Made by a program: the position numbers and the translations under genes
Origin: Cognatishimia sp. 1_MG-2023
GTDB taxonomy: Bacteria; Pseudomonadota; Alphaproteobacteria; Rhodobacterales; Rhodobacteraceae
Reading direction: 5' to 3'
NCBI RefSeq assembly: GCF_030548175.1
Contig: NZ_JAUORX010000001.1
Location: 62,001 to 126,000 of the forward strand
Length of the DNA stretch: 64,000 nt
Shown here: positions 27,585 through 35,764 of the stretch, in pieces
How the letters are laid out: each line of letters opens with the position of its first letter
Position numbering within the stretch: position 1 is the first letter of the stretch
Notes under the pieces: model-generated
What the model saw: only the letters and a program-made list of their open reading frames with translations
What the model was told of the DNA's origin: nothing
The model's database searches: none

Positions 27585-28538
27585 TTACTGCTTAAGAATA
27601 GTATCCATCGCCCAGTCCGTAGCGGCATCCCCTTCCGCCACAAAAATCAACGCGATGTCACCGGTAGCTACGTCCATTCGAACGTCAGTTGAAAACCCTA
27701 GATCGCCTCCGGAATGGCCATAAATGCGATCTTCGATCTCAACCCCCATGCCATATCCCTCACCTCGGGGATCCCGTAGCAATTCACCCATCATCTTGCC
27801 TGACAACAAGCTGCGCTCAGCAAACAAAGCTTTGTAAAACCGCGCAAGATCGGGAGCTGTCGCAATAACTCCACCGTCCCCAAAACCGTCACCTTCGTAG
27901 TAGTCACGTATATGGTGACCACCCTCATGCCCATTCGGCAGGCCACGTGGCAAAGGTCTTGATCCGAATACAAAGGAACGCGTCATGCCTGCGGGCTTGA
28001 AAACGTGGCGCTCCATTGCCTGAGCGTAGGTCATACCAGTGGCATTCTCTAAGATATGCCCAAGCAGCACATAGTTTGTATTGCTATAGTCAAAGCCCCG
28101 GGCAACGCGGAACAAAGCGTCTTCGCCAAATGCGTAGCTCAACGCCGTTTCTGGATTTTGCACATGATCCGGATCAGCCAAGGCATCTTCGACGTATTCG
28201 TCACTCAGGTAGTCTGGCAATCCGCTGGTCATGGTCAATAAATGGCGCAGCGTCACACCCTCTAATTCACCAAGTCCGTCCCTGATATCATCGTCTACCC
28301 AATGGCGAGCCAACTCATCCAAAGAAAAAGCGCCGGCCTCCACCAACCGCAGAACGGCAACAGAGGTCATTGTTTTGCCAACCGAAGCCAAAACAAACGG
28401 AGTTTGCGCGGATGCTCCCCCTCCGGCTTCAAGTGTAACAACCCCGTTGCTTTCGAAATACCGGATAAATGCAACCTCATCCGAAAAGGCTAAAGAGGGA
28501 CATAAAAAACAAGCCGCAAGTGAAATCATCTTTAGCAT
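27585..28538 (-). CDS. Exported serine hydrolase of the beta-lactamase class C family
   Basis: This 317-residue protein has a signal peptide (MLKMISLAACFLCPSLAFS) and the serine-hydrolase motifs: SxxK in VLASVGKTMTS (near residue 53), YxN in FDYSNTNYVLL, and HSG in IYGHSGGDLGF. Such proteins are D-alanyl-D-alanine peptidases, esterases or resistance-type beta-lactamases; the sequence does not decide between them. Length is at the short end of the family. It is an isolated gene between tRNA genes, with a 40-base element that also occurs upstream of ctaA located about 80 bases before its start. Confidence 0.88.
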   Translation of the reverse strand: MLKMISLAACFLCPSLAFSDEVAFIRYFESNGVVTLEAGGGASAQTPFVLASVGKTMTSVAVLRLVEAGAFSLDELARHWVDDDIRDGLGELEGVTLRHLLTMTSGLPDYLSDEYVEDALADPDHVQNPETALSYAFGEDALFRVARGFDYSNTNYVLLGHILENATGMTYAQAMERHVFKPAGMTRSFVFGSRPLPRGLPNGHEGGHHIRDYYEGDGFGDGGVIATAPDLARFYKALFAERSLLSGKMMGELLRDPRGEGYGMGVEIEDRIYGHSGGDLGFSTDVRMDVATGDIALIFVAEGDAATDWAMDTILKQ

Positions 28539-28617
28539 TAGAAATCCAATTCGGCTTTTAGGTCACTCGAACTGTCTGGGATGCAAGGACCACAGTCAAC
28601 GTCCATCGTGAATTCCC

Positions 28618-28657
28618 AAACGTACGTTTCAACGCGGGAATCGTACGAATTTCCACA
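28618..28657 (+). repeat. 40-base intergenic element, copy A
   Basis: It begins AAACGTACGTTTCAACG and ends TCGTACGAATTTCCACA, with two CGTACG cores 18 bases apart. It matches copy B (44666-44705, minus strand) at 38 of 40 positions. It lies between the serine hydrolase start and the tRNA-Asp genes. Confidence 0.85.
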
Positions 28658-28727
28658 ATGAACGCAGCGCGCGCCTTAAACGCAACGCGTTTCGCGGCGA
28701 AACCTAATCATGTCTAAAGGAAGAAAG

Positions 28728-28804
28728 TGGCGCGGTTGACGGGGCTCGAACCCGCGACCCCCGGCGTGACAGGCCGGTACTCTAACCAGCTGAGCTACAA
28801 CCGC
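28728..28804 (-). tRNA. tRNA-Asp (anticodon GTC), copy 1
   Basis: This 77-base tRNA includes an encoded CCA. Acceptor stem GCGGTTG pairs with CAACCGC, anticodon stem CCGGC/GCCGG encloses CTGTCAC (anticodon GTC), and the T arm is GCGGGTTCGAGCCCCGT. It lies second in transcription order of a tandem pair; the D-loop reads GCTGG. Confidence 0.96.
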
Positions 28805-28851
28805 GCGATGCCTTTCGGCTATGCACCCTACCCGGGTCAGGGACAACAGAG

Positions 28852-28928
28852 TGGCGCGGTTGACGGGGCTCGAACCCGCGACCCCCGGCGTGACAGGCCG
28901 GTACTCTAACCAACTGAGCTACAACCGC
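28852..28928 (-). tRNA. tRNA-Asp (anticodon GTC), copy 2
   Basis: This is the upstream member of the tandem pair, 47 bases away and identical to copy 1 except that one D-loop base differs (GTTGG instead of GCTGG). It carries an encoded CCA. The pair is probably cleaved from one transcript. Confidence 0.96.
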
Positions 28929-29262
28929 CCTCTGTAATCTCCGAGGCTACGTTGCCGTCGCTTCGGTGAGCTGTGGTTTATGCGTAGGTGATGTCAGCGT
29001 CAAGCGCTTTAGAGAGACTTCTTTGCATTTTTTTCACGTTGTTAAATTTCCTTCATATTCCATTGAATATTCCCCCGAAATTTTCTGCGCCCCGACGAAT
29101 TCTGATCCGTCAAAACCCACCCCGAGGCAGCAAGTGATTCACGCAAGCCACGGAATCAACATGAAAATCTAACGGTTTCACCGTTAAAAATCTTTTTTTC
29201 AGAAAAGCGTATTTTGGGACTTGCCCTTTGCCATAGGAAACGATTAAAACCCGCCACACATC
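28929..29262. other. Intergenic region between tRNA-Asp and tRNA-Val
   Basis: This 334-base stretch must hold the tRNA-Asp promoter on the minus strand. It contains a small hairpin TAACGGT/ACCGTTA (29170-29186) followed by AAAAATCTTTTTTT, which looks like a plus-strand terminator without an assigned gene upstream. A short plus-strand frame ending at 29172 has no ribosome-binding site and is not called. A tRNA-Val promoter sits at the right end. Confidence 0.5.
29221..29249 (+). promoter_or_regulatory. Possible promoter of tRNA-Val
   Basis: TTGCCC (29221-29226) and TTAAAA (29244-29249) are spaced by 17 bases and end 13 bases before the tRNA. Confidence 0.5.
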
Positions 29263-29338
<76 letters not shown>

Positions 29339-29459
29339 TTCCCCCAAAGACACGCAGAGCCACGACCACAATAAGACCCGCAATGGTCTGAGTTTTGGAC
29401 ATATTTTGCCAAATTGTCGTGGAATATTGCCCTTGCACAGCGTGACAAGGAACAAAGCC

Positions 29460-29636
29460 ATGCACATTCGTCATCGTCAATTTATGAACGCCACAAACCT
29501 ACCGCGCCACATGCGCTTGTTTGAACTGATCCGTCAGGAAAACACGCACACACGCCGCCAAGCCACGGATCACCAATCGCAAGATCAAGCGATGGAAGCA
29601 TTCCGCGACATGGCCTGCGCGTCTTTGGGTCGCTAA
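29460..29636 (+). CDS. Small hypothetical protein, 58 residues
   Basis: I do not recognise this product. The frame starts MHIRHRQFMNATNLP and ends ACASLGR; it is basic, rich in His, Arg and Gln, and without a membrane segment or signal peptide. AAGGA lies 10 bases before the ATG, in a weak CCTTG...CAAGG stem that could mask it. A longer in-frame start at 29214 would run through the tRNA-Val gene and is rejected. It stands alone between tRNA-Val and the convergent rlmE gene. Coding status rests on the ribosome-binding site and intact frame only. Confidence 0.5.
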   Translation: MHIRHRQFMNATNLPRHMRLFELIRQENTHTRRQATDHQSQDQAMEAFRDMACASLGR

Positions 29637-29650
29637 TCTAACCCGCTGAA

Positions 29651-30355
29651 TTATCCGCGGAATCCAGTTGCGACGACAAATTTCTCAGACGAATCCGCCC
29701 GAGATGATGGCGGTTTGAAATTCGCGACCTTCGTGAACTTCTGCTTAAGCAGCTTCTGAAGCTCGCCCTCAGCGCCACCCGCCAAAACCTTGGCAACAAA
29801 TGTGCCGCCCTCTTCCAAAACATCAAAAGCCAAATACGCCGCAGCTTCGCATAGCGAAATAATGCGCAAGTGGTCCGTTTGCTTGTGCCCAGAAGACGAC
29901 GCCGCCATGTCAGACATCACGACATCGGCCTTACCATTTAGCCATTCTTTGATTTGGTCATCTGCACCTTCGTCAAGAAAATCAAGCTGATGAACAACAG
30001 TACCCGGCAATGGCTCGACTTCTTGCAAATCGATTCCCAGAACAGTCCCGACTTTTTTGTCTTTGCGTTCCCCCAAGGAATTCACACGCTTCACCGCGAT
30101 TTGCAGCCAGCCCCCAGGGGCACAGCCCAAATCGACAATCCGCGCGCCAGGCACAAGGAAACGATATTTGTCGTCGATTTCCATAATCTTAAACGCCGCG
30201 CGCCCACGAAACCCTTCGGCCTGTGCTCGTTTGACATATGGATCATTCAACTGCCGTTGTAGCCAACGGGTCGAGCTGATGCTTCGGCCACGCGCCGTTT
30301 TGACTTTTACAGTCAAATCACGTTGACCGCGCCCGGAAGTGTTCTTCTTTTTCAT
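29651..30355 (-). CDS. rlmE: 23S rRNA 2'-O-methyltransferase
   Basis: This 234-residue RrmJ/FtsJ-family enzyme methylates the 2'-hydroxyl of U2552 in the 23S rRNA A loop, using SAM. A basic N terminus with [22 protein letters not shown] supplies the first catalytic Lys, the SAM site is [16 protein letters not shown], the catalytic Asp lies in [19 protein letters not shown], and the second Lys in [12 protein letters not shown]. Length is normal. The Ppx/GppA gene lies 49 bases upstream on the same strand. Confidence 0.95.
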   Translation of the reverse strand: MKKKNTSGRGQRDLTVKVKTARGRSISSTRWLQRQLNDPYVKRAQAEGFRGRAAFKIMEIDDKYRFLVPGARIVDLGCAPGGWLQIAVKRVNSLGERKDKKVGTVLGIDLQEVEPLPGTVVHQLDFLDEGADDQIKEWLNGKADVVMSDMAASSSGHKQTDHLRIISLCEAAAYLAFDVLEEGGTFVAKVLAGGAEGELQKLLKQKFTKVANFKPPSSRADSSEKFVVATGFRG

Positions 30356-30404
30356 GTCAATATCGCCCTTGGCGGAATGATCCTATTGGGGGGGCCTTTT
30401 ATAC

Positions 30405-31517
30405 CTAGAACGGTCCATCTTCCAAGACACCATCTGCAGACATCTGCGCATAAAGCAAACCTTCACGCAGGCCACGGTCCGCAACTGACAGTCGATCCGT
30501 CGGCCAACATCTTAGCAATGCTTGCAAAATCGCAGATCCAGACATGATCAATGCATGTCGATCCTGACCAATCCGCGGGTCTTGCCGCCGCCCATTTGGC
30601 CCCATCTTAAGGTAGTCGTTGATCACAACATCAATTTGTTCCGACGTCATACGCAAACCGTCAACCTTGGTGCGGTCATAACGCCGAAGACCAAGGTGAC
30701 TGGCCGCAACCGTTGTTACCGTTCCCGATGTCCCAACGATCTGAAACCCTTCACGCGGTTGCGCATCTTTATATGGTGCAAATTCTGAAAGGTTTTCCTC
30801 AAAGAACCAACTCATCAAAGCAAAGCGCGCAGCGTCATCTTCGACGTCATTGAATTGATCCCGCAGCGTCGCAACGCCAAGCGGAACCGAAATCCAGTCA
30901 ACAACCTTAGCTGCTGGAAACGGTGTATCAAACTGCTCAAAACCACGACGCATCCGCATGATCGCCTTAGGGCGTTCACGATGCGGCACGCTCGACAAAT
31001 CAATCCATACCAGTTCCGTCGAGCCACCCCCAATGTCCACAACCAACAACTGTTCTGTCTTGGTCGACACCAAAGGTGCACAGGAAATGACCGCGAGCCG
31101 CGCTTCTTCTTCTGCTGGGATAATCTCAAGCTGCAGGCCGGTTTCGCGGCGTACCTGTTTGATAAAGTCCTTCGCATTGCGCGCGCGACGGCAGGCTTCG
31201 GTCGCAACCAAACGCATATGTGTCACGCGATGGCGTTTCAGTTTTTGCTGACAAATGCGCAAGGCTTGAATCGTGCGTCGCATAGAACCACGCGACAACC
31301 GTCCAGTCTTTTCAAGACCGGAACCAAGTTGGACAGACTTTGAAAAGCTGTCCACCACATGAAATTGATTGCCCTTAGGTTGGGCAATCAACATGCGGCA
31401 ACTGTTCGTACCCAGATCCAAGGCGGCATACAGCTCGCTTGGGTCTGGTTGTTGGGGCGCGGGGCTCTCAACCGGTTTTGGGAAGGCGCCCGCACCTTTG
31501 GGACGCTTGGGCGCCAT
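30405..31517 (-). CDS. Ppx/GppA family phosphatase
   Basis: This 370-residue ASKHA-fold enzyme hydrolyses polyphosphate or guanosine pentaphosphate. Motifs are AALDLGTNSCRMLIAQP (phosphate loop 1, about residue 32), VDIGGGSTELVW (phosphate loop 2) and IVGTSGTVTTVAA. It lacks the C-terminal HD domain of full-length Ppx, as is common for short GppA-type proteins, so polyphosphatase activity is uncertain. I chose the ATG at 31517 because GGAGGG lies seven bases before it. The downstream gene is rlmE. Confidence 0.9.
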   Translation of the reverse strand: MAPKRPKGAGAFPKPVESPAPQQPDPSELYAALDLGTNSCRMLIAQPKGNQFHVVDSFSKSVQLGSGLEKTGRLSRGSMRRTIQALRICQQKLKRHRVTHMRLVATEACRRARNAKDFIKQVRRETGLQLEIIPAEEEARLAVISCAPLVSTKTEQLLVVDIGGGSTELVWIDLSSVPHRERPKAIMRMRRGFEQFDTPFPAAKVVDWISVPLGVATLRDQFNDVEDDAARFALMSWFFEENLSEFAPYKDAQPREGFQIVGTSGTVTTVAASHLGLRRYDRTKVDGLRMTSEQIDVVINDYLKMGPNGRRQDPRIGQDRHALIMSGSAILQALLRCWPTDRLSVADRGLREGLLYAQMSADGVLEDGPF

Positions 31518-31759
31518 AGTCACGCCCTCCATTTCGAGTTGATACCAACCTAGTCAGTTGAATGCCGTCACGCAATCCCCTGCCCTTGGTTCTCTTCATG
31601 ATCATCATTAAGAATTTTCAGTGCCCTAGCTGTAGCCGCCTTAGCTATAGCTCGTTAGAAGATCACAGGTCGCGGATAGCGACAGTTAAGTCGAAAATGA
31701 ACGCAGCGTGTCTTGGTGGCTGGTCTACCAATAGAAATATAAAGTAGAGGAATCAGCTC

Positions 31760-32056
31760 ATGCCTGAAGTCACAATCGTTTATTGGCGTGACATCCCCGC
31801 TCAAGTCATTGTGGGCAAAGGACGACGTGCTGCGAAAAAGCAACTGGCCGAACGCTTTGAACAAGCGATTGACCGTGCGGCTATGAAAATCGGCTCGTCA
31901 GATACTGATGCTTACCTTGCTGAATGGCGCAAGGCTGACCCCTTTACCGTTGATGGAGACGCTGCAGACATCGCCCAGGCTGAACTGGACCGTTTGGATG
32001 CAGAATATGATCAGGACCGCCTTAAGGTCCTGATTGACAATGATGGTTGGGCCTAG
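31760..32056 (+). CDS. 'Virulence factor' family small protein
   Basis: This 98-residue protein starts MPEVTIVYWRDIPAQVIVG and ends with an acidic C terminus (LDRLDAEYDQDRLKVLIDND). It matches a family known only as 'virulence factor' in annotation databases; I know of no demonstrated function. It has no signal peptide or membrane segment. It is the first gene of a three-gene run with a MetF-like reductase (25 bases on) and a methyltetrahydrofolate methyltransferase, so a role in one-carbon transfer is the best guess. AGAGGAA lies before the ATG. Confidence 0.8.
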   Translation: MPEVTIVYWRDIPAQVIVGKGRRAAKKQLAERFEQAIDRAAMKIGSSDTDAYLAEWRKADPFTVDGDAADIAQAELDRLDAEYDQDRLKVLIDNDGWA

Positions 32057-32081
32057 GTCCACATGGCATAAGGTATTCGCG

Positions 32082-33005
32082 ATGTCGCTTTTGAGTTTCA
32101 AACGAAAGTCCCCAAATGGACGAGGCGTGCCCGTTTCGGTCTCAGACTTCTTGAAAGACTATTCTATCGAAGTCATGCCCCGCACCGCTGAGAAAGTGGC
32201 CGACTTTCGCGCGATTTTACCTAAGGGCACGCGCGTTTACATTGCACATATCGACGGCACGCCAATCAACGACATGGTCGCAACCGCAAAGCGCTTGGCG
32301 ACTGACGGCTTTGAAGTCATGCCGCATTTTCCTGCGCGTATTATCAAAGACCAAGCAACTTTGGAAAACTGGATCGCCATGTATCAAGGCGAAGCCGGCG
32401 TATCCCAGGCGCTTTTGCTGGCAGGTGGCCTTTCAGAGGCCAAAGGCGATTTTGAAAATTCAATGCAATTGCTTGAAACTGGCCTTTTTGACAAAGCGGG
32501 TTTCAAACGACTGCACGTAGCTGGCCACCCAGAGGGTAACAAAGACATTGATCCAGATGGATCGACACGGTTGGTCGACGAAGCTCTGCAATGGAAACAG
32601 CGTTTTTCTGAAACCACCGATGCATCAATGGCGTTGGCGACGCAGTTCTGCTTTGAATCCAAACCGATCATCGCATGGATTGATGCATTGCGTGAAGCTG
32701 GAATTACGATCCCCGTCCATATCGGCATCGCGGGACCAGCCAAATTGCAAACAATGATCAAATTCGCAATCGCCTGCGGCGTTGGCCCGTCATTGCGAGT
32801 TCTACAGAAACGCGCGATGGATGTGTCTAAGTTGTTATTGCCTTACGAACCAACTGACGTCATTCGCGAATTGGCAGATCACAAAGCTGCCAATCCTGAT
32901 TTTAATATAGAGTCCGTGCACTTTTTCCCACTAGGTGGGATCAAGGCCAATGCGAACTGGGCTTTGGAAAATGGCGCACCAGCGCCGCAAACAGATAATC
33001 TTTAA
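32082..33005 (+). CDS. Methylenetetrahydrofolate reductase (MetF-like)
   Basis: This 307-residue TIM-barrel flavoprotein would reduce 5,10-methylene-THF to 5-methyl-THF. The start MSLLSFKRKSPNGRG follows AAGG; an upstream in-frame ATG at 32034 overlaps the preceding gene. Seen: the catalytic-Glu region SIEVMPRTAEKV (the usual EFFPP loop is replaced by EVMPRT), FEVMPHFPARII, a GDF/EGNKDID region resembling the flavin/NADH loop, and ATQFCFESKPIIAWIDAL. It is a divergent MetF of the kind found next to cobalamin-dependent methyltransferases. The methyltransferase gene follows after 9 bases. Confidence 0.85.
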   Translation: MSLLSFKRKSPNGRGVPVSVSDFLKDYSIEVMPRTAEKVADFRAILPKGTRVYIAHIDGTPINDMVATAKRLATDGFEVMPHFPARIIKDQATLENWIAMYQGEAGVSQALLLAGGLSEAKGDFENSMQLLETGLFDKAGFKRLHVAGHPEGNKDIDPDGSTRLVDEALQWKQRFSETTDASMALATQFCFESKPIIAWIDALREAGITIPVHIGIAGPAKLQTMIKFAIACGVGPSLRVLQKRAMDVSKLLLPYEPTDVIRELADHKAANPDFNIESVHFFPLGGIKANANWALENGAPAPQTDNL

Positions 33006-33014
33006 GGACTGTCC

Positions 33015-34088
33015 ATGACCCGTACTGTCGTCGAATCCAATTCAAAAACTTCGATCATCGGCTTTGATCAGCCCTTTAGCGTCATCGGGGAACGGATTAA
33101 CCCAACTGGCCGCAAAATTCTGAACGAAGAACTGGAACGTGGAGATTTCTCGCGTGTTCAGGCCGACGCCCTTGCCCAGGTTGCTGCCGGTGCTACCATC
33201 TTGGACATCAATTCGGGTGCAGTATTTTCAAACAAAATGGCCGAAGATGTCCGTTACGCTGACAACAACTTTGTTGAGCCAACTTTGATGCGCCAATTGG
33301 TTGAAAAGGTACAAGAAGTCACCGACATCCCGCTTTGCATCGACAGCTCCGTTCCTGGCGCGCTTGAGGCTGGGCTTGAGGCTGCGAATGGTCGTCCCTT
33401 GCTGAACTCTGTGACCGGCGAAGAAGAGCGTTTGGAATTGGTTTTGCCGCTGGTCAAAAAGTACAACGTGCCCGTTGTTGCGATTTCAAATGATGACACC
33501 GGTATTTCCGAAGACCCAGATGTGCGATTTGCCGTTGCGAAACGCATTGTGGAACGCGCGGCAGATCACGGCATTCCTGCTCATGACATCGTTGTTGATC
33601 CACTGGTCATGCCAATCGGCGCAATGGGAACTGCAGGTTTGCAGGTTTTCACATTGGTGCGTCGTCTTCGTGAAGAGTTGGGCGTGAACACAACGTGTGG
33701 CGCATCCAATATCTCGTTTGGCCTGCCAAACCGTCATGGGATCAACAACGCCTTCTTGCCAATGGCAATGGCGGCCGGAATGACATCTGCGATCATGAAC
33801 CCAGTTGCTCTACCTGTCGGTCCGAAAAAAATTGCCGCGAAAAAAGAAGAAATAGAAGCGGCTGGCATTATCCTTCCAGAGGGAATGGATGATGAAACCT
33901 TTGTGAAACTATTCGGTATGGGATCAACCTTGGCGCGTCCGGGTAAGGAAATGGAGGCCATTCGCGCCGCAAACTTCCTGACCAACAATGACGAAGGTGG
34001 TGCAGACTGGATTAAGTTCAACAAACCGGCAGGCACCGGCGGTGCCAGCGGACGTGGCCGTCGCGGCGGTCGTCGCGGGCGCGCTTAA
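33015..34088 (+). CDS. Methyltetrahydrofolate:corrinoid methyltransferase (pterin-binding domain protein)
   Basis: This 357-residue protein is a pterin-binding TIM barrel like the methyl-THF domain of MetH and AcsE. Motifs: FSVIGERINPTGRK, GATILDINSGAV, PLCIDSSVPGALEAGL, NSVTGEEERLE, and GASNISFGLPNRHGINNAFL. It likely moves the methyl group of 5-methyl-THF to a corrinoid protein encoded elsewhere. A stand-alone pterin domain fits the split methionine synthase reported for roseobacters, but a demethylation pathway is an alternative. The C terminus carries an unusual Gly/Arg-rich tail (GRGRRGGRRGRA). A strong terminator follows. Confidence 0.9.
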   Translation: MTRTVVESNSKTSIIGFDQPFSVIGERINPTGRKILNEELERGDFSRVQADALAQVAAGATILDINSGAVFSNKMAEDVRYADNNFVEPTLMRQLVEKVQEVTDIPLCIDSSVPGALEAGLEAANGRPLLNSVTGEEERLELVLPLVKKYNVPVVAISNDDTGISEDPDVRFAVAKRIVERAADHGIPAHDIVVDPLVMPIGAMGTAGLQVFTLVRRLREELGVNTTCGASNISFGLPNRHGINNAFLPMAMAAGMTSAIMNPVALPVGPKKIAAKKEEIEAAGIILPEGMDDETFVKLFGMGSTLARPGKEMEAIRAANFLTNNDEGGADWIKFNKPAGTGGASGRGRRGGRRGRA

Positions 34089-34100
34089 TTTAAGACATCA

Positions 34101-34137
34101 AAAAAGCCCCGCAGCACATTGCTTGCGGGGCTTTTTT
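34101..34137. terminator. Bidirectional terminator between the one-carbon operon and pgi
   Basis: AAAAAGCCCCGC (34101-34112) pairs with GCGGGGCTTTTTT (34125-34137); T tracts exist on both strands. Confidence 0.9.
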
Positions 34138-34154
34138 GTTTTTCAGGTATGCGA

Positions 34155-35762
34155 TCAGGCGTCGCGGAGCGCCTTTGCGCGAGTGACCAGATTTGCAGTC
34201 GCAGGATGCAGATCAGCTGTGCTGCCATTCTCCTCAACGGCCGGAGCAAGCTTTTGAGCAAGCTCTTTTCCCAACTCAACACCCCATTGATCATACGAGT
34301 TGATGCCAAGGATCGTACCCTCGACAAAGACGCGATGTTCATAAAGCGCAATGATCTGCCCCAACACGAATGGCGTCAGTTTCTTATACATCAATGTTGT
34401 AGATGGACGATTGCCCGAGAACACGCGCTGCATTGCATTGGCTTCCAGCGCTGCGCCCTCAAAACCCTTCGCGGCCATCATGCTGCGCGCGGTGTCCAGA
34501 TCACGCCCCAACAGCAACGCTTCGGATTGCGCGAGACAATTGGCAAGTAAAGCCTTGTGATGCGCGGCCAGCTCAGACTCATGGCCTTGAGCGCCCACAA
34601 GAAATTCGCAAGGCACGATCTGTTTGCCTTGGTGAATCAATTGATAAAACGCGTGTTGGCCGTTGGTCCCGGGTTCCCCCCAAACAATTGGGCCAACCGT
34701 TTGATCAAGCTCTTTGCCTTCTATCGAAACGCTTTTGCCGTTTGATTCCATTTCAAGCTGCTGCAAATAGGCAGGCAGCCGGACAAGTCGTTGTTCATAA
34801 GGCAAAACCGCACGTGTGCCGAAGCCACAGATTTGGTGGTGCCAGATGCCCACAAGCGCTAATGCAACTGGCATATTGTTTGCCAGAGGCGCTTCGCAAA
34901 AGTGGCGATCCATGGCTTGGCCACCGCGCAAGAAATCTTTGAAATCGTCTGGACCGATGGCCAGCATGATCGAAAGACCAATTGGCCCCCACATGGAATA
35001 ACGCCCACCAACCCAATCAGAGAACCCAAAGACGCGCTCTGCTGGGATACCAAAGGCTGCGGTTTCTGCCATGGCTGTGGAAATTGCTGCAAATTGGGCG
35101 GCGGGATCAGCGACTTTTTGTTTCATCCAGTTGAACGCACTTTGCGCGTTCATCATGGTTTCCATGGTCGTAAAGGTCTTTGACGCCACCAGAACCAATG
35201 TTGTGGTTGGATCAAGCGTTGCCAATGTATCCGCTAAATCCGCGCCATCTACGTTCGAGATGAAATGCACACGCGGACCATCTGCGAAAGGCGCCAATGA
35301 AGGCACGGCCATTGCTGGACCAAGGTCAGATCCGCCGATGCCGATATTCACAACATCCGTGATCTTGCCGCCTGCCCCAGTGAAGCGACCGTCTCGCACT
35401 GCATTGGCGAAAGACGCCATTTGCTCCAGAGTTTGCAACACGCCGGGCATGACATCTTCGCCATCCACGAAAACAGGCCCGCCATCGAGATTACGCAATG
35501 CCGTATGCAGCACAGCGCGATCTTCGGTTTCGTTGATCTTTTCGCCAGAAAACATCGCAGCACGACGCGCTTCGACATTTTTGACGTCTGCCAAAGCGAT
35601 CAGCGCAGAAAGCGTTTCTGCATCAATGTTGGTTTTGCTGTAATCAAAATACAGATCATCTGCCTCAACGGAAAACACGTCTGAACGCATAGCGTCGTCA
35701 AACAAAGTTGTAATGGCACGGTCAGCCGAAACCTCGTGTAATGATCTAAGCTTATCCCACAT
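34155..35762 (-). CDS. pgi: Glucose-6-phosphate isomerase
   Basis: This 535-residue enzyme interconverts glucose 6-phosphate and fructose 6-phosphate. Phosphate-binding motifs VNIGIGGSDLGPAMAV and VASKTFTTMETM are present, the catalytic Glu lies in LQQLEMESNGKSV and IVWGEPGTNGQHAFYQL, and the C-terminal Lys region is NSYDQWGVELGKELA. It is the last gene of the zwf-pgl-pgi operon, two bases after the pgl stop. With zwf and pgl it feeds hexose phosphates into the Entner-Doudoroff and pentose-phosphate routes. Confidence 0.96.
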   Translation of the reverse strand: MWDKLRSLHEVSADRAITTLFDDAMRSDVFSVEADDLYFDYSKTNIDAETLSALIALADVKNVEARRAAMFSGEKINETEDRAVLHTALRNLDGGPVFVDGEDVMPGVLQTLEQMASFANAVRDGRFTGAGGKITDVVNIGIGGSDLGPAMAVPSLAPFADGPRVHFISNVDGADLADTLATLDPTTTLVLVASKTFTTMETMMNAQSAFNWMKQKVADPAAQFAAISTAMAETAAFGIPAERVFGFSDWVGGRYSMWGPIGLSIMLAIGPDDFKDFLRGGQAMDRHFCEAPLANNMPVALALVGIWHHQICGFGTRAVLPYEQRLVRLPAYLQQLEMESNGKSVSIEGKELDQTVGPIVWGEPGTNGQHAFYQLIHQGKQIVPCEFLVGAQGHESELAAHHKALLANCLAQSEALLLGRDLDTARSMMAAKGFEGAALEANAMQRVFSGNRPSTTLMYKKLTPFVLGQIIALYEHRVFVEGTILGINSYDQWGVELGKELAQKLAPAVEENGSTADLHPATANLVTRAKALRDA

Positions 35763-35764
35763 GG

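Noticed and set aside
28728-28928. CRISPR-like or mobile repeat
   Set aside because: The two near-identical 77-base units are tandem tRNA-Asp genes.
28966-29172. 68-residue plus-strand frame before tRNA-Val
   Set aside because: No ribosome-binding site and no recognisable sequence; it only precedes the orphan hairpin.
31533-31759. SAM, SAH or cobalamin riboswitch before the one-carbon operon
   Set aside because: I could not match the conserved cores of these riboswitches in the leader.
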